A model generated the notes under the pieces. It saw nothing but the letters and a program-made list of their open reading frames with translations, searched no databases and was not told the DNA's origin. Below, one piece after another: positions 26,090 to 32,190 of a DNA stretch of 64,000 bases (position 1 is its first letter; every line of letters begins with the position of its first letter). Location: contig CAKRDK010000004.1 in assembly GCA_934309475.1 (NCBI GenBank), forward strand, positions 1 to 64,000, in the 5' to 3' direction. This stretch comes from an uncultured Roseburia sp. Its GTDB lineage: Bacteria; Bacillota; Clostridia; Lachnospirales; Lachnospiraceae. The position numbers and the translations under genes are program-made.

Positions 26090-26448
26090 AAGATACGCTC
26101 CATTCTATCTGCACGCTGTGCCAGGGTACATAAAATTCTGCCAAGCCGCTCTCTATACTCCCGCTCTATCGGTTCCACCGGCACAACACCGTTTCCCACC
26201 TCATCCGATATAACTATAATTGTAGGATTTATTTTTAACAACTGCTCCACTTTTTCTTCTACCTTTTCTCCTCTTTCAACCTCCCGGTGCACCCAGAGTT
26301 CGAAATCGTCAAAAATCTTTTTCTCTAAAAGTTGCTCTTCCTTCCACACAAACTCCCCGCCACAGATGACATCCTCCTGCGAAAGGCCTTTTTGCTGCAG
26401 CACATAGGATAGTTTGCCCTGTGCGTAACCGCCTATGTATAGTTCCAT
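26062..26448 (-). CDS. Short CobU-like protein with imperfect P-loop
   Basis: A 128-residue protein that begins MELYIGGYAQGKLSYVL. This matches the CobU P-loop position (GxxxxGK), but a leucine replaces the usual serine or threonine after the lysine. Near the end it has VISDEVGNGVVPVEPIERE, very like the NEVGxGIVP segment of CobU. It is shorter than full CobU (182 residues at 27223-27771 in this same operon). It may be a diverged paralog with a structural or altered role in nucleotide-loop assembly, or a decaying duplicate. It follows cobS by 22 bases and overlaps the phosphatase gene. Confidence 0.7.
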   Translation of the reverse strand: MELYIGGYAQGKLSYVLQQKGLSQEDVICGGEFVWKEEQLLEKKIFDDFELWVHREVERGEKVEEKVEQLLKINPTIIVISDEVGNGVVPVEPIEREYRERLGRILCTLAQRADRMERILCGMGQRIK

Positions 26449-26470
26449 TTTTTCACCGCTTTCTGAATCT

Positions 26471-27232
26471 TTATAAATAATTACAAATCGCTGCTATCAC
26501 TGCTATCACACCCTCGCACAACACCACGAAATAGCCCGCGGTGTCTCCCGTGATGCCGCCTAGTTCGCGGTATGCGCGGTGGTGATAGCAGGCGAACGTA
26601 AAAAGTGCGCCTGCCACTAACAAAAGTCCTGATACAGGGGAGATAAAAAGCATAACTGCAATGCACAGTATAAGCTGCACATATAAAAACAGTTTTACAA
26701 TTTTTTCATGGGCTCTGCTTGAAAAAAGATATAAGAGCCCGTCCTGTTTGGCGCAGCGGAACGACACGACTGCGATTCCGCTTAAAATCCGCGACAGATA
26801 AAATCCGGCAGCAAGAAGTGCCACACTTTTCATCTGCCTTACTTCCGAAACCGCTGCCACGTAAATCATGCCAAATACCGCAAGGCAAATTACGGAAAAT
26901 GCTCCGATGTGCGCATCTTTTAAAATCTCTAATTTTTTTTCACGCTCCTGGTAGGAGTGAAATGCATCCGTCGTGTCCATAAATCCGTCCACATGGATTC
27001 CGCCGGAAATCATGACCGGGATTGCAGCCGCAATCAGTGCATATGCCATTGTCCCGACCTGAAATTTCACACAAAGATTCGCCCATCCGAAGAAGAGCGC
27101 TCCGATGACAATTCCCACCCATGGGAAAAACAAAATTACATACTTCATATCCTTTTTTTCCCATGCAAACTGTGGCATCGGTATCTTTGAATACATTGCA
27201 AACGCAATCACTGCCGATTTGATTACAGACAT
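26471..27232 (-). CDS. cobS: Adenosylcobinamide-GDP ribazoletransferase (cobalamin synthase)
   Basis: A 253-residue integral membrane protein with several hydrophobic segments. Conserved elements are FAMYSKIPMPQ near the start, FPWVGIVIGALF, GGIHVDGFMDTTDAF (the aspartates bind metal) and REKKLEILKDAHIGAFSV. It joins the nucleotide loop base to adenosylcobinamide-GDP in the last steps. The start at 27232 is favoured over 27253 because GGAGG precedes it and MSVIKS fits; it overlaps cobU by 10 bases. Confidence 0.95.
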   Translation of the reverse strand: MSVIKSAVIAFAMYSKIPMPQFAWEKKDMKYVILFFPWVGIVIGALFFGWANLCVKFQVGTMAYALIAAAIPVMISGGIHVDGFMDTTDAFHSYQEREKKLEILKDAHIGAFSVICLAVFGMIYVAAVSEVRQMKSVALLAAGFYLSRILSGIAVVSFRCAKQDGLLYLFSSRAHEKIVKLFLYVQLILCIAVMLFISPVSGLLLVAGALFTFACYHHRAYRELGGITGDTAGYFVVLCEGVIAVIAAICNYL

Positions 27233-27771
27233 GTTTCTTTTTCCTCCTTCCATGGAACCGGTATCGTATAGACGATTTCCGTCACCACATCCGCCTCCCC
27301 GGCAAGCAGGGTATTGATGCGTCCTAATGCCCGAAGATAAGACATGGTTGTCTCGTCGTATCGAATGCCGTCTTCAAACACATTGTTTGATACAACTACA
27401 AAGTTCTTTATTTTCTTTTTTACTTCCAGCACGTCATGCACAATTTTTTCTACCACGACATCCTCTGACTCTATGTTATCCTCTAAAAACATCTCGTTTG
27501 CCGTCAGATTAGACATACATTCCAGCAGTACAGTCATATCCGGCTCCCACGTTATGGCGCAGTCCGCAATATTTCTCGTCTGCTCCACCGTGTAAAAATT
27601 TTTATGCGCACGGAGCTTCCGATGGCGCTCCACGCGCTTTTTTCCTTCTTCCCCATATACCTGCATGGTTGCAAGGTAGATGCGCGGTTCTTCTTTTGAA
27701 AGCGAAAGCACCAGATTTTCCGCATATTCCGATTTTCCACTGCCACTTCCGCCAAGAATCAGATAAAACAT
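27223..27771 (-). CDS. cobU: Adenosylcobinamide kinase / adenosylcobinamide-phosphate guanylyltransferase
   Basis: The 182-residue protein has P-loop LILGGSGSGKSEYAE, the guanylylation-region motif RVERHRKLR, VLLECMSNLTANEMF and FVVVSNNVFEDG. It phosphorylates adenosylcobinamide and then transfers GMP to it. The N in VSNNVF replaces the usual E in VSNEVG, while the short paralog at 26062-26448 keeps an EVG; the two might be complementary, though this is speculative. It starts 11 bases after cobT. Confidence 0.92.
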   Translation of the reverse strand: MFYLILGGSGSGKSEYAENLVLSLSKEEPRIYLATMQVYGEEGKKRVERHRKLRAHKNFYTVEQTRNIADCAITWEPDMTVLLECMSNLTANEMFLEDNIESEDVVVEKIVHDVLEVKKKIKNFVVVSNNVFEDGIRYDETTMSYLRALGRINTLLAGEADVVTEIVYTIPVPWKEEKETCL

Positions 27772-27782
27772 GATTTCTCTCC

Positions 27783-28844
27783 TTACGAAAAACGTTCATA
27801 TTGTTCGACTTTGATGTCCTCAAACGTTGTCTCATCCCGATAAACCGCAAGCACCGTATCGAGTAACGGAAAAAGAAGCACGGCTCCTGTTCCCTCTCCG
27901 AGCGCAAGATTGGCATCTAACACCGGTTTTACACCCAACTCTTCTAAAATATGCTCCGCTGCCGGTTCCTTACTGCGGTGTGACGGCAGAAAATATGCTT
28001 TCGCCCCCGGCACAAGCCGCTCCGCCACAAGTGCCGCAACTGTGCTGATGACTCCGTCCATAATGACCGGGATTCCATAGACAGCTCCGCCGATAAAAAC
28101 ACCTGCAAGCCCCGCAATGTCAAGTCCGCCGACCGTCTGTAAAATCCGAAACGTCTCTTTTTTATCAAACTGATATTTTTCAAGTGCTTCTGCAATGACC
28201 TGGTATTTTCTGCTTAATCCTGCGCTGCTTAAGCCTGCACCTCTTCCGGTAATCTCGGTCACCGGGCATCCGATTAATGCCGCTGCGACTGCACTGCTTG
28301 TCGTCGTGTTGCCAATTCCCATCTCGCCGGTTGCAAGAAGCTGATATCCTTCGTCCTTACATTGTTTTACGATGTCTATTCCCGTTTCAATCGCCTGCAG
28401 AGTCTCCGCTTCGGTCATCGCCGGCTCCAACTTAAAATTGCGTGTGCCGGAGCGCACTCTCTTATTCAAAATTCCGGGAATCACTTTTTCCGTGTCCACA
28501 CCGATGTCAACCGGAATCACATCCGCTCCTGCGGCTGCTGCCATACGGCAGACCGACGTTATCTTTTTTCCCATATTCTCAGAGACAATCGCGGTCACTT
28601 CTTTTGTGCTCTGGCTGACGCCCTCTTCCACGATTCCGTTATCCGCACACATGACGATAACCGCTCTTTTTTCTATGGAAAAATCCGTACTGCCTAAAAT
28701 TGCCCCGATGCGTGCCGTCATCGTCTCAAAATCGCCCAGTCCGTCGAGCGGTTTTGCAATTCTATCCCATTTTTCTTTTCCGGCACGAAGCAGTTCTGCA
28801 CTGACCGGCTTTATTGTAATCTGTTCTAATTCTTCCTTTGTCAT
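27783..28844 (-). CDS. cobT: Nicotinate-nucleotide:dimethylbenzimidazole phosphoribosyltransferase
   Basis: The 353-residue protein shows VMCADNGIVEEGVSQS, ATGEMGIGNTTTSSAV and GRGAGLS; the catalytic glutamate is in ALGEGTGAVLLFP. CobT activates the lower ligand base as its alpha-ribotide. Which base this organism uses is not visible here; no benzimidazole (bza) synthesis genes occur in the window. The ATG follows the cbiP stop directly (TAGATG), with GGAGAG in the cbiP tail. Confidence 0.96.
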   Translation of the reverse strand: MTKEELEQITIKPVSAELLRAGKEKWDRIAKPLDGLGDFETMTARIGAILGSTDFSIEKRAVIVMCADNGIVEEGVSQSTKEVTAIVSENMGKKITSVCRMAAAAGADVIPVDIGVDTEKVIPGILNKRVRSGTRNFKLEPAMTEAETLQAIETGIDIVKQCKDEGYQLLATGEMGIGNTTTSSAVAAALIGCPVTEITGRGAGLSSAGLSRKYQVIAEALEKYQFDKKETFRILQTVGGLDIAGLAGVFIGGAVYGIPVIMDGVISTVAALVAERLVPGAKAYFLPSHRSKEPAAEHILEELGVKPVLDANLALGEGTGAVLLFPLLDTVLAVYRDETTFEDIKVEQYERFS

Positions 28845-30350
28845 CTATCTCTCCAACCCTATGATACGGTAAAGGGCCTCCATATCCATGTGTTCCCGCA
28901 TTGTTTTTGCGAGTAAATCATACTGCTCTTCCTTAAATTTGGCATAATCAAACTGCTCTTTTTCTTCCCAGTCGATTCCCTTATACTTTGCCAATTCTTT
29001 CACAATCGTAGCCGCTATGGTTCCCTTATCAAAAATACCGTGCACATAGCTTCCATATATATTTCCGGCAAAAAATCCGTCTTCCTTTTCTTCCCCGGTC
29101 TCATAATCTTTTATTTTGCATAACCGCTTAAAACCGCTTTCATCCGGAAAACTTTTTCCCATATGAATCTCATACCCGGAAAGTTCCATCCCGGAGAGTT
29201 CCTTCAGTCTTCCCACTATCCTGGAAAATCTGCCGTTCACCTGCGTACGCACTTTTTCTTTTTCTAAAACGGTCCGCATCGGAAGCAGTTCCATGCCACG
29301 AATCACACCGCCTTCTTCGACACCGTCCGGGTCAGCAATCTCATTTCCAAGCATCTGGTATCCACCGCAGATTCCATAAATCAGGCATTTACCGGCTCTC
29401 TTTTTGACGGCAGCTTCTAATCCATTCTGGCGCATCCATTTTAAATCACCAATGGTATTTTTACTTCCCGGCAGAATAATCATATCCGGCTCTTTCAGTT
29501 CCGCCACACTGCTGACATAGCGCACCGACACACCATCCATCTGTTCGAATACATTGCAGTCCGTAAAATTAGAAATGCGCGGCACATGGATGACTGCGAT
29601 ATCGATTAAGCCCTGCTCCTTCTGCTCAAACCTCGTCGAAAGGCTGTCCTCATCTTCCAGTGAGAGATTCATATAAGGAAGCACTCCGACAACCGGAATC
29701 CCGCTTTTTTCTTCAAGCATATCAATTCCAGGGTCTAAAATCGTCTTATCCCCACGGAATTTATTGATAATCGTTCCCTTAATCCGTTCTTTCTCTTTTT
29801 CCTCTAAAAGCACGGTCGTTCCGATCAACTGTGCAAACACACCACCGCGATCGATATCTCCCACTAAAAGCACTGGAGCATCCACAAGTTCCGCCAGCCC
29901 CATGTTTACAATGTCGTCTGCTTTTAAATTAATCTCCGCCGGACTTCCGGCTCCCTCTATCACAATCACATCCGCATTTTCCTCTAACGCGTGATATGCT
30001 TTTAAAATATCCGGTACCAGCTTCTTTTTATATTGAAAATAATCACGGGCACTCATATTTCCTAGCACTTCCCCGTTGACTATCACCTGCGAACCAACAT
30101 CATTCGTCGGTTTTAACAGAATGGGATTCATCAGCACCGACGGCTCCACCCCGGCTGCTTCCGCCTGCATCACCTGGGCGCGTCCCATCTCCAATCCCTC
30201 TTTTGTAATGTAGGAATTCAATGCCATATTCTGGGATTTAAACGGTGCTACCCGGTAACCATCCTGCTTTAATATTCGGCACAGTCCTGCTGCAACAAGA
30301 CTTTTTCCGGCATTCGACATTGTGCCCTGTATCATAATGTTTTTTGACAT
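28845..30350 (-). CDS. cbiP: Cobyric acid synthase
   Basis: The 501-residue glutamine-dependent amidotransferase starts [15 protein letters not shown] (ATP-binding loop) with [15 protein letters not shown] and GMEMGRAQ-like [11 protein letters not shown]. The C-terminal amidase domain has the nucleophile cysteine in [12 protein letters not shown] and ends with the catalytic histidine YVHGIFD. It amidates side chains b, d, e and g of adenosylcobyrinic diamide. The frame runs open to 30473, but that extension crosses the riboswitch expression platform; the start at 30350 has GGAGGA eight bases upstream and is the family N-terminus. It is the first gene of the B12 operon. Confidence 0.96.
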   Translation of the reverse strand: MSKNIMIQGTMSNAGKSLVAAGLCRILKQDGYRVAPFKSQNMALNSYITKEGLEMGRAQVMQAEAAGVEPSVLMNPILLKPTNDVGSQVIVNGEVLGNMSARDYFQYKKKLVPDILKAYHALEENADVIVIEGAGSPAEINLKADDIVNMGLAELVDAPVLLVGDIDRGGVFAQLIGTTVLLEEKEKERIKGTIINKFRGDKTILDPGIDMLEEKSGIPVVGVLPYMNLSLEDEDSLSTRFEQKEQGLIDIAVIHVPRISNFTDCNVFEQMDGVSVRYVSSVAELKEPDMIILPGSKNTIGDLKWMRQNGLEAAVKKRAGKCLIYGICGGYQMLGNEIADPDGVEEGGVIRGMELLPMRTVLEKEKVRTQVNGRFSRIVGRLKELSGMELSGYEIHMGKSFPDESGFKRLCKIKDYETGEEKEDGFFAGNIYGSYVHGIFDKGTIAATIVKELAKYKGIDWEEKEQFDYAKFKEEQYDLLAKTMREHMDMEALYRIIGLER

Positions 30351-30383
30351 AAAAAAATCCTCCGGACCACAAGTGTCCGAAGG
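30351..30383 (-). terminator. riboswitch-controlled terminator overlapping the cbiP ribosome binding site
   Basis: On the minus strand a nine-pair stem CCTTCGGAC / GTCCGGAGG (one G-U pair, 7-base loop) is followed by A and seven U, then directly by the cbiP ATG. The 3' arm contains GGAGG, the Shine-Dalgarno sequence of cbiP. Formation of the stem would stop transcription and hide the ribosome binding site at once. Confidence 0.75.
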
Positions 30384-30401
30384 AAAAAGAGCATTCAAAA
30401 T

Positions 30402-30433
30402 GACTGCATGATGCCTGTTTCCATCATACAGTC
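30402..30433 (-). ncRNA. 12-bp hairpin between B12 aptamer and terminator
   Basis: GACTGTATGATG and CATCATGCAGTC (minus strand) pair over 12 bases with one G-U pair and an 8-base loop. The 3' arm contains GCATCATGC, which is also complementary to GCATGATGC at the 5' side of the aptamer (30612-30622 region). This offers an alternative long-range pairing for the expression platform. Confidence 0.55.
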
Positions 30434-30475
30434 CGATACGCTTACCAGTAACTCGTGGTCGTATTGTCTTCATCT

Positions 30476-30645
30476 AAGGCAGGTCTCCTGACTCAAAGAT
30501 CCGCGTTTTTCATCCCCTTCCCGATTGCTCAGTGGCTTCTTCGATGAAAAACTCCCTTTTCACAGTGACGAGTTCGTACAGGATTTGCACCTGTTTCCCT
30601 TTTCACCCAAAAGCATCATGCTTTAGGCACCCTAGTATGGATTCT
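30476..30645 (-). ncRNA. cobalamin (AdoCbl-type) riboswitch aptamer
   Basis: Read on the minus strand this leader has the B12-box core: GGGAAACAGGTGCAAATCC, followed by CGTCACTGTG, and closes with GTCAGGAGACCTGCC. These are the invariant elements of cobalamin riboswitches. It lies between the promoter region and cbiP, about 100 bases ahead of a terminator-like stem, so cobalamin is expected to switch off the whole operon. Confidence 0.93.
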
Positions 30646-30665
30646 ATTTTGATATAACTCCATGT

Positions 30666-30671
30666 ATTATA
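30666..30671 (-). promoter_or_regulatory. probable -10 box of the cobalamin operon
   Basis: A perfect TATAAT on the minus strand lies about 20-25 bases before the riboswitch aptamer, where a start of transcription would be expected. No good -35 hexamer stands at 16-18 bases, so the call rests on the -10 box and position. Confidence 0.5.
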
Positions 30672-30774
30672 CAGTATGTGAGGTAGAATTGCTAGTTTTT
30701 TTATCAATGAATTCTTACTTTTCAAACATAGAGAGATACTCTTGTGCTTTCTGCAATGATATGTTTCATTTCTT

Positions 30775-31734
30775 CTACTCTGCTTCTAAAATCTTCCCCG
30801 TATATTCCCGAATCAGCTTTGCAGACTCTTTAAAGCGCGCTAATTCTCCCGGTGTCATGTGAATCTCTAAGACATCGTACGCACCGCTTCGATTTAAGAC
30901 AGTCGGGACACCGGCATAGACATTTTCTTCCCCGTATTCCCCTTCTAACAGCGTAGAAACCGGAATGATACGGTTTTCATCATTTAAAATCGCCTTGATA
31001 ATGCCAACACATGCTGTCGCAATCCCGTAATAAGTCGTTCCCTTACGGTTTAAAATTTCCCAGCCCTTCTGCGTTGTCTTGTATACAAGTTCATCCAAAT
31101 CTACATCGCCGACTAATTCCTTATTGTCCGCAATCACATCATAAAACGGTTTTCCTCCCACCGTAACCGTTGACCACGGAACCATCTGGGAATCCCCATG
31201 CTCGCCCATGGAATACGCATGCACGCTTCGCGGATCAACCTCCACTAACTGTGCAATATAATTTTGCAGTCTCGCAGAATCAATCGCAGTTCCGGTACCG
31301 ATGACCTGATTTTTCGGCAGACCGGACAGTTTATAGACATAATGAGCAATCATATCGACCGGATTCGAAATGACAATAAAGATTCCGTCAAAACCACTTT
31401 TCATCACCGGCTCGACAATTGATTTACAAATGTTTGCAGATAATTCCAGTGTATCAAGACGGCTCTGTCCCGGCTTTGGCGGTGCTCCTGCCGTTATGAC
31501 GATAATATCCATATCCCCGCATTTATCGTAACTTCCCGTTGTCACCTTCACATTACGGTTTAAATATTCAATGCTGTCCCTCAAATCTAACATCTCACCG
31601 ATGGCGCGTTCTTCATTGATGTCAATCATCATCACCTCATCGCACACACCCTGCGTCACCAGTGAAAAAGCTGTCGTGCTTCCCACTAAACCACATCCTA
31701 CAATTGCTACTTTTCTAGTTGTTATCTTCATCAT
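30775..31734 (-). CDS. L-lactate dehydrogenase-like NAD-dependent 2-hydroxyacid dehydrogenase
   Basis: The 319-residue protein has the NAD-binding VAIVGCGLVGSTTAF, the mobile loop AGAPPKPGQSRLD, the substrate arginine in SARLQNY and the catalytic histidine in SMGEHGDSQ. Overall it is the LDH/MDH superfamily, nearest to Firmicutes LDH. The residue that decides between lactate (Gln) and malate (Arg) in the loop is a proline here, so the substrate is not certain; a related 2-ketoacid is possible. GGAGGT precedes the ATG, with a second ATG next. It stands alone between the copper module and the B12 operon, and no U-tailed terminator was found after it. Confidence 0.83.
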   Translation of the reverse strand: MMKITTRKVAIVGCGLVGSTTAFSLVTQGVCDEVMMIDINEERAIGEMLDLRDSIEYLNRNVKVTTGSYDKCGDMDIIVITAGAPPKPGQSRLDTLELSANICKSIVEPVMKSGFDGIFIVISNPVDMIAHYVYKLSGLPKNQVIGTGTAIDSARLQNYIAQLVEVDPRSVHAYSMGEHGDSQMVPWSTVTVGGKPFYDVIADNKELVGDVDLDELVYKTTQKGWEILNRKGTTYYGIATACVGIIKAILNDENRIIPVSTLLEGEYGEENVYAGVPTVLNRSGAYDVLEIHMTPGELARFKESAKLIREYTGKILEAE

Positions 31735-31776
31735 GACCTCCTAAAATTTCTCTTATACCTATTTTTTGTTTTTCAC

Positions 31777-31798
31777 ACGCTTTTCATACGCAAAGCGT
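31777..31798. promoter_or_regulatory. inverted repeat upstream of the LDH-like gene
   Basis: CGCTTTT...CAAAGCG with a short loop (GCGTAT inside) gives a stem of about seven pairs some 45-65 bases before the LDH-like ATG. It could be an operator or part of the repeat element that follows. No regulator family can be assigned. Confidence 0.3.
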
Positions 31799-31800
31799 TT

Positions 31801-31888
31801 TTTGAGTTAAAGATTCGGGTGTTAAAAGGCAGCTCACAGTGTTATTTGTCAACAAGAAAACTGTAAGCTTCCTTTTGACACTCACCCC
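31801..31888. repeat. hairpin-forming intergenic repeat
   Basis: The element starts TTTGAGTT, then TTCGGGTGTTAAAAGG. GGGTGTTAAAAGGCAGCTCACAGT is largely matched by the reverse complement of 31860-31888 (ACTGTAAGCTTCC, TTTTGACACTCACCC), giving an imperfect hairpin of about 24 pairs. The opening is shared with the first bases of the window and, less well, with 38471-38486. Confidence 0.5.
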
Positions 31889-31894
31889 CAGACA

Positions 31895-31927
31895 CAAAAA
31901 AGGTGCCGCATTCACATGCAGCACCTT
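31895..31927 (-). terminator. intrinsic terminator of csoR-copA
   Basis: Minus-strand stem AAGGTGCTGCAT / ATGCGGCACCTT (one mismatch, 4-base loop) followed by six U. It lies 50 bases past the copA stop. Confidence 0.85.
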
Positions 31928-31977
31928 CGCTAAACCTAAATTATTATAGTCAGTGATTTTTCACTTGTCAAGCCCTT

Positions 31978-32190
31978 TTACTGAACGTTCGTTACCTCGT
32001 AACCTGCGTCCGTTACGGCTGCCTTTAACTGCTCTGCTGTTACGGATTCTTCCGCTGTTACAACCGCGTTTTTCTCTTCTAAACTGACAGTTACGTCTTT
32101 TACTCCTGCAGTCTCTTTCAACGCTTTCTCCACTCTTCCTGTGCAGTGGCTGCACATCATTCCTTCAATTGATAATGTAAATGTTTTCAT
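31978..32190 (-). CDS. possible separate CopZ-like copper chaperone made by internal initiation in copA
   Basis: The last 70 codons of copA start at an in-frame ATG (32188-32190) preceded at six bases by GAAGGAG (32197-32203), one of the best ribosome binding sites in the region. The 70-residue product MKTFTLSIEGMMCSHC... has the size and fold pattern of free CopZ. Whether it is made alone, only as part of CopA, or both, cannot be told from sequence. E. coli is known to make a free copper chaperone from its copA gene by frameshifting, so a dual product has precedent by another route. Confidence 0.4.
   Translation of the reverse strand: MKTFTLSIEGMMCSHCTGRVEKALKETAGVKDVTVSLEEKNAVVTAEESVTAEQLKAAVTDAGYEVTNVQ

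Noticed and set aside
30351..30473. N-terminal extension of cobyric acid synthase by 41 codons
   Set aside because: It would run through the riboswitch expression platform and the terminator; the family N-terminus and the GGAGGA site support the start at 30350.
30577..30600. tRNA-like T-arm sequence (GGTGCAAATCC)
   Set aside because: This is the conserved core of the cobalamin riboswitch; no cloverleaf can be drawn around it.
30662..30862. Small plus-strand open frame downstream of the LDH-like gene
   Set aside because: Overlaps the promoter area of the cobalamin operon and the end of the LDH-like gene; no ribosome binding site or family match.
31735..31800. Rex or CcpA operator upstream of the LDH-like gene
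   Set aside because: Only half-site resemblance (TGTGAA and AAAGCG); neither consensus is met.
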